This document shows positions 16,227 through 24,736 of a stretch of 64,000 bases of DNA, piece by piece. Position 1 is the stretch's first letter. Every line of letters begins with the position of its first letter. This stretch comes from Acidimicrobiaceae bacterium (GTDB taxonomy: Bacteria; Actinomycetota; Acidimicrobiia; Acidimicrobiales; UBA8190), in assembly GCA_003151475.1 (NCBI GenBank), contig PLXQ01000059.1:1-64000 (forward strand). The letters run 5' to 3'. The notes under the pieces are model-generated. The model did not search any database and was not told the DNA's origin. It saw only the letters and a list, made by a program, of their open reading frames with translations. The position numbers and the translations under genes are program-made.

Positions 16227-17041
16227 CCGATCTCGCTCTCCCGCCGGCGACGACCCGGGTGACGGCGCGGCCGGCGGGCTTCGTGGTCGACCTCTTCTCG
16301 GTGGCCCAGCGCGCCGTCAGGCAGATCCCCCGGGAGCCGGCCTCTGTCATCCCCGCCCTGATCGTGCCCATCTTCTTCTACGTCTTGAACATCGGCGCGC
16401 TGTCCAAGGTGACCGGGGCCGCCGCCCATATCGACTTCAAGTCCTTCGAGTTGCCCGTGGCCGTCGTCTTCGCCGTCACCGGCGTCTCGCGCGCCTCCTC
16501 GCTCGTCACCGACATCCAGAACGGCTACTTCGACCGGTTGACGATCACCCCCGTCCGCCGACTGCCCCTGCTGCTGGGGCTGATGATGGCCGACCTGGCC
16601 CTCGTCATGGCCCTGGCCATCCCCGTCTTACTCGTCGGCCTCGGCCTCGGCGTCCACTTCCGGACCGGGGTGCCGGGCATGGTCCTCTTCGTCGTGCTCT
16701 CGGGGATCTGGGGCCTCGTCTTCACCGGCCTCCCCTACGCCATCGCCCTCAAGACCGGGAACCCGGGGGCGGTGAACGCCAGCTTCGTCCTCTTCTTCCC
16801 CATCACCTTCTTGAGCACCACATTCGTGCCCAAGGCGGCGCTCGAGGGCTGGCTGCGGACGGTGGCCACCTACAACCCGATGACCTACATCCTGGCCGGG
16901 CTCCGGGCCCTCGTCTCGGAGCCCTGGAGCCTGTCCACCGTCACCGCCGTGGGCGACGCCGTTCTGGCCGTGGTGGCCTTCGGCCTGGTCTCGATCACCC
17001 TGGCCCTGCTCGCCCTGCGGGGCCGGGTCCGCCGCCCCTGA
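16223..17041 (+). CDS. ABC-2 type permease (DrrB-type)
   Basis: The 272-residue membrane protein has about six transmembrane segments and the ABC-2 pattern: AVRQIPREPASVIPALIVPIF near the N-terminus, FPITFLSTTFVPKAALEGWL and YNPMTYILAGLRALV in the C-terminal half. It pairs with the preceding ATPase through a 4-bp GTGA overlap to form an exporter. The substrate is unknown; relatives export drugs, lipids or polyketides. Confidence 0.88.
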   Translation: MTDLALPPATTRVTARPAGFVVDLFSVAQRAVRQIPREPASVIPALIVPIFFYVLNIGALSKVTGAAAHIDFKSFELPVAVVFAVTGVSRASSLVTDIQNGYFDRLTITPVRRLPLLLGLMMADLALVMALAIPVLLVGLGLGVHFRTGVPGMVLFVVLSGIWGLVFTGLPYAIALKTGNPGAVNASFVLFFPITFLSTTFVPKAALEGWLRTVATYNPMTYILAGLRALVSEPWSLSTVTAVGDAVLAVVAFGLVSITLALLALRGRVRRP

Positions 17042-17230
17042 CCGAGCCGATGGTGCTGACGGGCCGCTGAGCGTGGCTGCCATCACCGACCTCCCCTCCA
17101 GCAGATCGGCTTCCCCCCAAAAGTTGGCCAACGAAATTTCACTAGTTGTGTGGTATTAGCCACTATCTGCGTCTATCTTGGGCGAAGGCCCGCGACCCAG
17201 ACGCGGGCACGAGCCGGGCGGGGAGGTTCC

Positions 17231-18052
17231 ATGACGCAGACAACGGCCTCGGGCCAGGAAACCGAGGCGGTCCTCGTCGGGTCCCTGGCCGCCTTCTCCC
17301 TGCCCGACGTCCTCGTCCTGGCCGCCGCCTCGGCGGTGGCGGGCCGCCTGGCCGTCACCGCTCCCGGGGTGGACGGCCATCTCTGGATCGACGACGGCGA
17401 CCTGACGGGCTTCTTGGCCGGGGACGCAGCGACCCTGACCGATGCCGTCTTCGATCTGGCCCTCGTCACCGACGGCTGGTTCTCCTTCTTCCCCGGCGGC
17501 GAAGCCCCCGCCCCCGCCGGCCGCCGACCCGTCACCGACGTCCTGGCCGAGGTGGAGCCCCAGGTGACCGAGTGGAACGAGCTCGTCGGCCGGGTCTCGC
17601 TCGACGGCATCGTCCACCTCTCGCCCAACGCCCCTGGCGCCGAGGTCCAGATCCGCGCCGACCAGTGGCACCTCCTCACCACCATCAGCACCTCCGGTAG
17701 CCGGGTCCGCGACGTCCTCGACGCCATGGGATCGCAGTACGTGGTGGCGCTCCGCCTCGTCTGCGAGCTCCTCGAGGTGGGCCTGATCGAGACCGTGGCC
17801 TTCACCCCCGCCCACGACCACATGCCGGGGCCCCCCGCCATGGCCAACGCTCCCACCTCGGCCACCGCCTTCCCGGGCGCCTCCTGGGTCCCGTCGCGCG
17901 CCGAGGCCGGCTCGGCCACGAACGGCCAGCCCGTCCCGCCGTCGGAGGTGGAGGTCCTGCCCCCGCCCACCCCGGGCGAGCCCTGGGTCCCGCCGCCGCT
18001 CGGCCACGAGCCCGTCTCCAGCCAGAACGGCCAGAACGGCTGGTCCGCTTAA
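17231..18052 (+). CDS. DUF4388 (PATAN-like) domain protein
   Basis: The 273-residue protein starts at ATG 17231, ten bases after GGGAGG. The N-terminal 90 residues match DUF4388: GSLAAFSLPDVLVLAAAS, GRLAVTAPGVDGHLWIDDGDL and DGWFSFFPGGE. A winged-helix-like region (residues 120-200) follows, then a Pro/Gly-rich low-complexity tail ending SSQNGQNGWSA. DUF4388 proteins are often linked to two-component or gliding systems, but no partner is nearby. It is cytosolic and convergent with the next ABC permease. Confidence 0.8.
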   Translation: MTQTTASGQETEAVLVGSLAAFSLPDVLVLAAASAVAGRLAVTAPGVDGHLWIDDGDLTGFLAGDAATLTDAVFDLALVTDGWFSFFPGGEAPAPAGRRPVTDVLAEVEPQVTEWNELVGRVSLDGIVHLSPNAPGAEVQIRADQWHLLTTISTSGSRVRDVLDAMGSQYVVALRLVCELLEVGLIETVAFTPAHDHMPGPPAMANAPTSATAFPGASWVPSRAEAGSATNGQPVPPSEVEVLPPPTPGEPWVPPPLGHEPVSSQNGQNGWSA

Positions 18053-18060
18053 CCGGGCTC

Positions 18061-18102
18061 CCGGCTCAACCCAGCCGGCTCAACCCAGCCGGCTCAATCC
18101 AG
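18061..18102. repeat. 14-bp tandem repeat spanning the end of an ABC permease gene, three copies
   Basis: CCGGCTCAACCCAG occurs at 18061-18074 and 18075-18088, and CCGGCTCAATCCAG at 18089-18102. The third copy contains the minus-strand stop codon (18094-18096) of the permease, so the gene end has again been duplicated downstream. The repeat fills the gap between two convergent genes. Confidence 0.95.
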
Positions 18103-18942
18103 CACCCGGCGGCGAAAGCCCCGCATCCCGAGCCAGGTGAGCCCGGCGCCGATCACGATCAGCACACCCATGCTCACCGGCCACGCCATGTGCTCGATGT
18201 TCGGCGTGATGGCGCCGCGCAGGCCTTCGCTCACATAGACGAGCGGGTTGGCCAGGATCACGATCTGCAACCACCGGATCGGGTGCAGCGCCGCCCACGG
18301 GTAGTAGATGCAGCCGAGGAAGGTGATGGGGATCACGATCAGGGAGAAGATGAGCGGAACCTGACGGGGATTCCAGCCGGTGCCGATGGCCAGCCCGAGC
18401 GCACCGGCGGACAGACACGACACGATGATCTCGGCCACCAGCAGCGGGAAATTCACGTGGGGATGCACGTTTGCGTTGGGGAAGAACAGCACCATGGGGA
18501 AGACGATCACCGCCGCCAGCACCGCCTGCATGGCCCCGAAGAGGATCTTCTCGAACGCCACCAGGGACGTGGGTAGCGGCGCCATCACTCGGTCCTCGAT
18601 CTCGCGGGTCTGGGCGAACTCGTTCACCAGAGGCAGCCCCACGGCCTGGATCCCCTGGAACATGATGGCCACCGCCACGAGGCCCGGCAGCAGCACCGTG
18701 CCGAAGCTGGATTTCCCCGGCCCGTGGATCTGGGCCCCGATGTTGGGAAAGACGTAGAGGAAGACGAAGACGAACAGAAAGGGCTGGATCACCGTCCGCA
18801 ACAGGAACTGCGTCATGCTCCGGCTGAGCACCCTGGTGTCGCGCACGATCAGTCCCCAGAAGGCGGCCCGGTAGCTGACCCGGGCCGTGCTCCTCGCCAC
18901 CGTCCTCGGCTCGCTCACGCCGCTCGTCACGGAACTAGTCAC
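18094..18942 (-). CDS. ABC-2 type permease
   Basis: The 282-residue membrane protein has about six transmembrane helices and DrrB-like motifs: FLLRTVIQPFLFVFVFLYVF, GIQAVGLPLVNEFAQTREIEDR, IPITFLGCIYYPWAAL and ILANPLVYVSEGLRG. Its start overlaps the end of the upstream ATPase gene by 8 bp, so the pair forms one exporter. The gene product ends RRRVLD inside a tandem repeat. Confidence 0.88.
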   Translation of the reverse strand: MTSSVTSGVSEPRTVARSTARVSYRAAFWGLIVRDTRVLSRSMTQFLLRTVIQPFLFVFVFLYVFPNIGAQIHGPGKSSFGTVLLPGLVAVAIMFQGIQAVGLPLVNEFAQTREIEDRVMAPLPTSLVAFEKILFGAMQAVLAAVIVFPMVLFFPNANVHPHVNFPLLVAEIIVSCLSAGALGLAIGTGWNPRQVPLIFSLIVIPITFLGCIYYPWAALHPIRWLQIVILANPLVYVSEGLRGAITPNIEHMAWPVSMGVLIVIGAGLTWLGMRGFRRRVLD

Positions 18943-19879
18943 GAAGCGCCCTCCCGGTCAGTTGGATGAAGACGGTCTCGAGCGTCGGTTCGGCCACGGC
19001 CAGGTCGGCTAGACCGAAGCCCAGGGCCGACTGGACGATGCCCGGCAGCGGCCCCTCGCGCTCGGCCAGGTAGACGAGTACCTCGTCCTCCACCACCTCG
19101 GCCCGGTCGACACCGGGAAGCACCGACAGCGCCGTCACGGCACCGGCCCGGTCCCCGTCGAGCCGCAGCGTCACCACCGTCTCCACCCCCACCTGACGCT
19201 TCAGCTGCTCGGGCGTGCCCATGATGAGGATCTCGCCGTGGTCGATCACGGCCAACCGGTCGCACAGGCGATCGGCCTCCTCCATGTAGTGGGTGGTCAG
19301 GATCACGGTCGTCCCTTCGTCGTGCAGGGCCCCGAGCACCTCCCACAGCGCGATCCGGCTCTGGGGGTCGAGACCCGAGGTGGGCTCGTCCAAAAAGAGC
19401 ACCACCGGTCGGTGGGCGATGGACCGCGCCACCTGCAGCCGCTGGGCCATCCCTCCCGACAGCGCCATCACACTGGCCCCGGCCCGGTCGGTCAGTCGGA
19501 AGGTCTCGAGCAGCTCCTGCGCCCGGGCCTTGGCGTCGCGGTGGCTCATCCCGAAGTAGCGGCAGTGATACTGCAGGTTCTCGGAGACGGTGCAGCTGCG
19601 GTCGAGGGTGTTGAACTGGGTCACCACTCCAATCCGGCCCCGCGCCCCGGGGGGATCGGCCCGGACGTCGATTCCGTCGACGCTCACCCGACCGGCGGAG
19701 GGCACCACCCGGGTCGTGCACATCCCCACCGTCGTGGTCTTCCCCGCCCCGTTCGGCCCTAACAGCCCGAAGATCTCGCCCCGGGCCACCTCCAGGTCGA
19801 TGCCCCGCACGGCGTCGACCGGCGGCGGCCCGGCGTAGTGCTTGGAGAGCTTCTCGACCACCACGGCGGCGTCGGCCAC
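18935..19879 (-). CDS. ABC transporter ATP-binding protein
   Basis: The 314-residue protein starts at the GTG read from 19879, two bases after the stop of the upstream oxidoreductase gene. Walker A is GPNGAGKTT (42-50), the signature LSGGMAQR (141-148) and Walker B VLFLDEPTSGLD (161-172). The C-terminal domain ends LETVFIQLTGRALRD, as in DrrA-type ATPases. The frame is open much further upstream, but that part is the shadow of the overlapping oxidoreductase frame. It forms an operon with the permease and probably with the oxidoreductase. Confidence 0.9.
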   Translation of the reverse strand: MADAAVVVEKLSKHYAGPPPVDAVRGIDLEVARGEIFGLLGPNGAGKTTTVGMCTTRVVPSAGRVSVDGIDVRADPPGARGRIGVVTQFNTLDRSCTVSENLQYHCRYFGMSHRDAKARAQELLETFRLTDRAGASVMALSGGMAQRLQVARSIAHRPVVLFLDEPTSGLDPQSRIALWEVLGALHDEGTTVILTTHYMEEADRLCDRLAVIDHGEILIMGTPEQLKRQVGVETVVTLRLDGDRAGAVTALSVLPGVDRAEVVEDEVLVYLAEREGPLPGIVQSALGFGLADLAVAEPTLETVFIQLTGRALRD

Positions 19880-19881
19880 GA

Positions 19882-20823
19882 CTACGTTCCGGCCAGTCGG
19901 CCCACCACCGGGGCCAGGGTCTCCCAGGCGTCGCTCTCCACCGAGAAGTAGCTGATCCCGTACTCCCGGCGCCGCCACTCGAGCTCCTCGGCCATCTCGT
20001 CGAGCGTTCCGATCAGCGCCAGCGGGATGTGCCGGGCCTCGTCGGGATCGATCCCGAGAGCAGGCGCCATGGCGTCGATCACCGACTGGGCGTCGTCGGT
20101 CACCATCACGAAGCCGATCAGCGTGTTCAGCTCGATCTGCTCGAAGCGGGCCCCGGCCGCCTCCTTCACCCAGCCGATCTTCTGCCTGGTGGCGTCGGGG
20201 GTGGCGTTCGTGGCCGCTTCGGGACCGGCCGTCCCCGCCCGCAGGTTCACGTTGATGCTCACGATCTCGGCATGACGCCCGGCGATACCGAGCACCCGTT
20301 TCCCCCCGCCGCCGATGATCAGCGGCGGCCGCGGTCGCTGGGCCGGCCGGGGCGTGGCCGTGTGCTCGGTCACCGTGTAGTGCTCGCCGGAGAAGGAGAA
20401 GGCGCCCTCTGACTCGAGCAGTCCGGTGATCACGGCCAGGCCTTCTTCGAAGCGGTCCACCCGCACGGCGGGATCGTCGTAGGAGATACCCGACTCGTCG
20501 TAGTCGCTGCGCATCCACCCCGCTCCGAGACCGAGCTCGAGCCGTCCTCCGGACAGCAGGTCGATGGTGGCCGCCTCCTTGGCCAGCACCAGCGGATGCC
20601 GGTAGTCGTTGTCGAAGACGAGGGCCCCCACCCGCAGCGTGCTGGTGGCGTCGGCCGCCGCCATCAGGGCCGGCACCGGGGCCAGCTGGTCGCCGAAATG
20701 ATCGGGCATCAGCAGCGTCGAGAACCCGAGGTCCTCGGCCTTGCGGGCCTGGTCGACCCAGCTCCGGGCGTCGGTGGCGCCCGACAGCTGGGCGGCGAAG
20801 CGAAACGGTCGGGAGTGAGCCAT
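19882..20823 (-). CDS. Luciferase-like F420-dependent oxidoreductase
   Basis: This 313-residue protein matches the luciferase-like monooxygenase family, the F420-using actinobacterial branch: RFAAQLSGATDARSWVDQAR, GFSTLLMPDHFGDQLAP, ELGLGAGWMRSDYDESG and RPPLIIGGGGKRVL. It would use reduced F420 on an unknown substrate. It is first in a three-gene minus-strand operon with the ATPase and permease, so it may modify or sense the exported compound. The divergent DUF1214 gene starts 97 bp away. Confidence 0.88.
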   Translation of the reverse strand: MAHSRPFRFAAQLSGATDARSWVDQARKAEDLGFSTLLMPDHFGDQLAPVPALMAAADATSTLRVGALVFDNDYRHPLVLAKEAATIDLLSGGRLELGLGAGWMRSDYDESGISYDDPAVRVDRFEEGLAVITGLLESEGAFSFSGEHYTVTEHTATPRPAQRPRPPLIIGGGGKRVLGIAGRHAEIVSINVNLRAGTAGPEAATNATPDATRQKIGWVKEAAGARFEQIELNTLIGFVMVTDDAQSVIDAMAPALGIDPDEARHIPLALIGTLDEMAEELEWRRREYGISYFSVESDAWETLAPVVGRLAGT

Positions 20824-20870
20824 CTGTTCTGACTACCACAGCGGCACTACAGTCCGGCGAAATCGACGCC

Positions 20871-20900
20871 ATCGCCGGGCGCACCATGGCCGGGCGCACC
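20871..20900. repeat. 15-bp direct repeat, two copies, between divergent genes
   Basis: ATCGCCGGGCGCACC (20871-20885) is followed directly by ATGGCCGGGCGCACC (20886-20900). It lies in the shared upstream region of the oxidoreductase and DUF1214 genes and could affect their promoter. Confidence 0.8.
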
Positions 20901-20920
20901 GAGGGAAAACGGAGCCGGCC

Positions 20921-22174
20921 ATGAACACGGGAGCGTCGTCCGGTCCACCGACCTGGATGCCGGCGGCGGTGGGATCGGCCTACCGCCACGGCAGCGACAG
21001 CGCCGAGGATCTCGTCTCGGGCCGGGCCTGGGCGGGGATGCTCGAGGCCCTCGGACGCGCCGGATCGGTGCTCGCCTCGGACCGCGCCCCCACGGGACCG
21101 GTCGACCAGGCGGCCGGCTACCGCCATCTGCTCGTCTTACTGGCCCTGGCCGTCGACGAGGCGCTGCGGCCGTCGGACCCGTATGACCCCACCTTCAGTC
21201 CGGCCAACGTCGACAACATCCTCAAGTGGGGCATGGACTGCCCCGACGCCGCCTACACCGGCGCCGCTGTCCGCCCCGATGCCACCTACCGGATCACAGG
21301 ACACCCGGAGTCGGTCCGCTACCTCGGCTTCCAGGTCATGTCGGGCATCGCCAACTCCGGCAACATCGTGGCCGACGACCTCGACATGGCGGCCGACGGC
21401 ACCTTCGAGATCCACCTCTCGGCCGACCGGCGACCGGGGAACTGGATGGAACTGCCGTCGGGGTCATCCTCTGTCGTCGTCCGCCAGTTCTTCTACGACT
21501 GGGACACAGAACGCGCCGCCCGCCTCGAGATCGAGTGCCTCGAGCGCCCGATGCCCATCGCTGCACCGCCCGGCACCGAGGTCCTCTCGGCCGCCGGCGT
21601 GGCCCGCCAGCTGACGGCGCTCGGCCAGTTCGTCGAATCGAGCATCGCCTTCTGGTTGGACATCGAGGAAGCGGGACGGGCCGAGGGGCTGAACATCTTC
21701 CGCACCCCCGCGGCCCTCACCGCCATGGGGGCGGCGGCCGAGAACGTGAGCGTCTGGGGCTCGTGGCAACTCGACCCCGACCAGGCCCTCGTCGTCGAGG
21801 TCACCCCACCCGACGCGCTCTACTGGAGCGTCTCGCTTGGCAACCACTGGTGGGAGACCATCGACTACGCCAACCACCAGTCGTCTCTGAACGGCCATCA
21901 GGCCGTCCTCGACCCGAACGGCGTCTTCCGGGCTGTGGTGGCCCACCACGACCCGGGGGTGGCCAACTGGCTCGACACGGCCGGCCACGGCCAGGGGGCG
22001 ATGATCTTCCGCTGGCTGCGCGCGGCGGGCGCCCCGGTGCCGGCCACCCGCGTCGTGGCCTTCTCCGACCTGGCCGGCGCCTTGCCCCCCGACACGGCCC
22101 GGGTGGACCCCGAGACGCGGGCGGCCATCATCGCCCGGCGCCGCTCGGCCGTGCGCCGGCGCTTCCCCCGTTAG
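20921..22174 (+). CDS. DUF1214 domain protein
   Basis: The 417-residue protein contains the DUF1214 fold in its C-terminal half (PPDALYWSVSLGNHWWETID, NHQSSLNGHQAVLDPNG, DPGVANWLDTAGHGQGAM). It also has the family's middle region (GNWMELPSGSSSVVVRQFFYDW). No signal peptide or membrane segment is seen. DUF1214 proteins lack a firm function. In actinobacteria they commonly sit with SDR and sulfotransferase genes, as here, suggesting a shared lipid or steroid pathway. The gene ends in a 17-bp tandem repeat. Confidence 0.82.
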   Translation: MNTGASSGPPTWMPAAVGSAYRHGSDSAEDLVSGRAWAGMLEALGRAGSVLASDRAPTGPVDQAAGYRHLLVLLALAVDEALRPSDPYDPTFSPANVDNILKWGMDCPDAAYTGAAVRPDATYRITGHPESVRYLGFQVMSGIANSGNIVADDLDMAADGTFEIHLSADRRPGNWMELPSGSSSVVVRQFFYDWDTERAARLEIECLERPMPIAAPPGTEVLSAAGVARQLTALGQFVESSIAFWLDIEEAGRAEGLNIFRTPAALTAMGAAAENVSVWGSWQLDPDQALVVEVTPPDALYWSVSLGNHWWETIDYANHQSSLNGHQAVLDPNGVFRAVVAHHDPGVANWLDTAGHGQGAMIFRWLRAAGAPVPATRVVAFSDLAGALPPDTARVDPETRAAIIARRRSAVRRRFPR

Positions 22175-22213
22175 AGCAGTTCCCCCGAGAGAGCAGTTCC
22201 CCCGACAGAGGAG
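22163..22213. repeat. 17-bp tandem repeat spanning a stop codon, three copies
   Basis: TTCCCCCGTTAGAGCAG (22163-22179), TTCCCCCGAGAGAGCAG (22180-22196) and TTCCCCCGACAGAGGAG (22197-22213). The first copy holds the TAG stop of the DUF1214 gene, and the third supplies the AGAGGAG ribosome binding site of the SDR gene. Confidence 0.95.
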
Positions 22214-22219
22214 GCGGCC

Positions 22220-23023
22220 ATGGACCTGGGCTACAGCAATGCCACCGCGGCGGTCACCGGAGGGACGAAGGGCATGGGCCGCGCCATCGCCGAGTGCCTC
22301 GCCACCGAGGGGGCGCGCGTGGCCGTGCTGGCGCGCGGGCGTGAGGCGCTCGACGAGACGGTCGACACCCTGCTTCGCCTCGGCAGTCCCGACGCGCTGG
22401 GACTGGAGGTCGACGTGTCCGACACCTTCATGGTGGACGCCGCCTTCACCGCCATCGATCTGCGCTGGAACGCACTGAATGTCCTCGTCAACACCGTGGG
22501 CCCCGGCGCCGGGCGCTTCGAGCACCTGACCGACGCCGACTGGCTGGCCGCCTTCGAGCTCGGATGTCTCTCGGCCGTGCGCTGCGTCCGCGCCGCCCTA
22601 CCGCTGATGCGCCGGGCCGAGTGGGCCCGTATCGTCAACTTCTCGGCCCACTCCATCCAGCGCCAGAGCGAGATCCTCCCCGCCTACACCGCCTCCAAGG
22701 CGGCCCTGGCCAGCGTGTCCAAGAACCTCTCCAAATCCCTCGCCCCCGAAGGGATCCTGGTCAACACCGTGAGCCCGGGAACGATCGTCACGGCCAGCTT
22801 CACCGAGAACCTGCGCGACGTCTTTGTGGCCCGGGGCCTCGACGCCTCTGATCCCCACGACGTGATGCGCTGGATCGACGAGGTCTTCCACCAACCGGCC
22901 GATATCGGCCGGGCCGGCCTGCCCGAGGAGATCGCCACCGTCGTGGCCTTCTTGGCCTCGCGCCGAAACGGCTACGTCACCGGCGCCAACATCAACGTCG
23001 ACGGCGGCTCGGACTTCGTCTGA
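22220..23023 (+). CDS. Short-chain dehydrogenase/reductase
   Basis: The 267-residue protein is a classical SDR. TGGTKGMG (13-20) binds the NAD(P) cofactor. The catalytic residues are S142 (NFSAHS) and Y156/K160 (YTASK). The C-terminal TGANINVDGGSDFV is usual for fatty-acyl, steroid or alcohol dehydrogenases of this group. The start ATG follows GAGGAGG, created by the tandem repeat described above. Its TGA overlaps the sulfotransferase ATG by one base (TGATG), so the two are coupled. Confidence 0.9.
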   Translation: MDLGYSNATAAVTGGTKGMGRAIAECLATEGARVAVLARGREALDETVDTLLRLGSPDALGLEVDVSDTFMVDAAFTAIDLRWNALNVLVNTVGPGAGRFEHLTDADWLAAFELGCLSAVRCVRAALPLMRRAEWARIVNFSAHSIQRQSEILPAYTASKAALASVSKNLSKSLAPEGILVNTVSPGTIVTASFTENLRDVFVARGLDASDPHDVMRWIDEVFHQPADIGRAGLPEEIATVVAFLASRRNGYVTGANINVDGGSDFV

Positions 23024-24192
23024 TGCTCGACCCTGACGCTCTCGTGGCGGCGGCTGTCACCGAGACGGGCCTGGAGGACTTCGGCGCTGACAGCTTCCGC
23101 CCCGGCCTCGACCGCCTGGTCGACGCCCTAAGACGCGAGGCGAAGCTCACGGCTCTCGGTGAGGAGATCCTCGGCATGCGACTGCGCATGCTGCTGGCCA
23201 ACCGACTGCGCATCGAGGACGTCTACCGCCGGAACCCGGCCATCGACGACGAGCCCGTCGACGGTCCGCTGTTCATCATCGGCCTGCCCCGCACAGGGAC
23301 CACGGCGCTGAGCCAACTGCTGGCTCTCGACCCCCAGATCCGCTCGCTGCGGTTGTGGGAGTCGAGTAGCCCCGTCCCCCCGCCCGAGGCGGCCACCGAG
23401 CACACCGACCCCCGTATCGCCGAGACGGCCCAGGGCCTGGCCCTCATGTACGAGACCTTCCCCCGCATGGCGTCTCTGCACCATGAGACGGCCACCGGCC
23501 CCACCGAGTGCCAGGACCTCCTGGGCATGGATTTCCGCACGGCCCATTTCGACGGCATGGCCCATGTCCCGAGCTACACCGACTGGGTCCTCGGCTGCGA
23601 CATGCTCCCCGCCTACCGCTTCCACCGCCGGGTGCTACGGCTCCTGCAGTGGCACTGCCCGCCGCGACTGTGGCACCTGAAGACGCCGGTCCACATGCTG
23701 GGCCTCGACGCCCTCGACGCCCACTACCCGAACGCCCGTTTCCTGTGGACCCATCGCGATCCGGCCGAGGTCCTCGCATCGCTGTGCAGCCTGGTCGGAT
23801 ATGTCCGCAGTTGGGTGAGCGACGGCGATGACTCGGCCGAGTTGGGCCACCAGCAGACACAGCTCTGGAGCGAGGCCCTGCGCCGGGCCATGGCCTTTCG
23901 CGACAACGTGGCCTTTCGCGACAAAGGGGGCGAGCACCGTTTCGCCGACGTCTCTTTCGCCACCCTCAACGCCGACCCGCTCTCGACCATTGGTGGGGCC
24001 TACGAGAAACTCGGACTGAACCTGTCCGACGAAGCAGCGCGGCGCATGCAGGCCTGGTCGACGGAGAACCGTCAGGGATCGCACGGCGTGCACGAATACG
24101 CCCTGGCCGACTTCGGCATCGCCACCGACGTCGTGCGGGAGAGCTTCCGCTTCTACACCGACCGCTTCGCCGTCGACATCGACGGCCGTTAA
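23023..24192 (+). CDS. Sulfotransferase family protein
   Basis: The 389-residue protein has the PAPS 5'-phosphosulfate loop IIGLPRTGTTAL (85-96) and the 3'-phosphate motif PNARFLWTHRDPAEVLAS near 240. It belongs to the large actinobacterial family (sulfotransfer_3) that is expanded in lipid-metabolising bacteria. Transfer of sulfate from PAPS to a lipid or sterol is a reasonable guess, but the acceptor is unknown. It is the last gene of the DUF1214-SDR-sulfotransferase run. Confidence 0.88.
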   Translation: MLDPDALVAAAVTETGLEDFGADSFRPGLDRLVDALRREAKLTALGEEILGMRLRMLLANRLRIEDVYRRNPAIDDEPVDGPLFIIGLPRTGTTALSQLLALDPQIRSLRLWESSSPVPPPEAATEHTDPRIAETAQGLALMYETFPRMASLHHETATGPTECQDLLGMDFRTAHFDGMAHVPSYTDWVLGCDMLPAYRFHRRVLRLLQWHCPPRLWHLKTPVHMLGLDALDAHYPNARFLWTHRDPAEVLASLCSLVGYVRSWVSDGDDSAELGHQQTQLWSEALRRAMAFRDNVAFRDKGGEHRFADVSFATLNADPLSTIGGAYEKLGLNLSDEAARRMQAWSTENRQGSHGVHEYALADFGIATDVVRESFRFYTDRFAVDIDGR

Positions 24193-24223
24193 GAAGCGCC
24201 CGGCAAAGGCCGACACCGTAACC

Positions 24224-24430
24224 GTGCATCTCGGTGTCGTCCTCGCCCTGTTCGTGGTCTTCGGCGGATTGGCGGCCGCCCGGGGATTTCGTTGGAAGAG
24301 GCAACGCCGAGCCGATGACGAGCGCCCCGTGCAGAAGGACCTCGCCTCCCGGCGACACCACTTCCGGGGATCGCTCGACGTGGAGCTGGTCCAGCACCCG
24401 AAGGACGACGATCCGCCCGGGCCCCCATGA
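24224..24430 (+). CDS. Small single-pass membrane protein (hypothetical)
   Basis: A GTG at 24224 opens a 68-codon frame. Residues 2-19 (HLGVVLALFVVFGGLAAA) form one hydrophobic helix, followed by a basic stretch (RGFRWKRQRR) and an acidic, proline-rich tail. The positive-inside pattern suggests a cytoplasmic tail. No ribosome binding site is evident and no family is recognised. It occupies a 530-bp gap between larger genes. Confidence 0.42.
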   Translation: MHLGVVLALFVVFGGLAAARGFRWKRQRRADDERPVQKDLASRRHHFRGSLDVELVQHPKDDDPPGPP

Positions 24431-24502
24431 CACGGGCAGGTCACCACCGGGAGACGCCCACCGTCTGTCGGGAAGCGGCTGTGGCCGGAGACGTCCTGCC
24501 GC

Positions 24503-24736
24503 TTACGGGATACGACAGATGACCACAGGCGAGTTGGTCGTCGATCGCGTCGCATCCTGAGAGATCGTCACCGTCGTCGGGTTCACCACCGATGCAATGG
24601 TGGTGTTGTCGAGGATGAACAGACCGGCGATGTAGGACCCGACATCCGAAGAGCTGAAATCGGCATGGCCGACGTGTGTCGGTAGACCCTGTGTGCCCGT
24701 CGATGCGGTGTGGCAGTGTCTCATCGTGAGCGGCAC
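24503..24736 (-). pseudogene. Fragment resembling a repeat unit of large surface proteins
   Basis: The minus-strand frame encodes FSSSDVGSYIAGLFILDN, then TTIASVVNPTTVTISQDAT. This resembles the unit FTSADVGKxIxGxGIPxGTTIASVxSATxxTLSxxAT, common in large repetitive extracellular and phage-tail-like proteins. Only one unit remains and the expected IPxG turn is degraded to ILDN. It runs into the start of the exonuclease gene, so it is probably a leftover of a larger gene; it could also be a real 77-residue protein. Confidence 0.4.
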
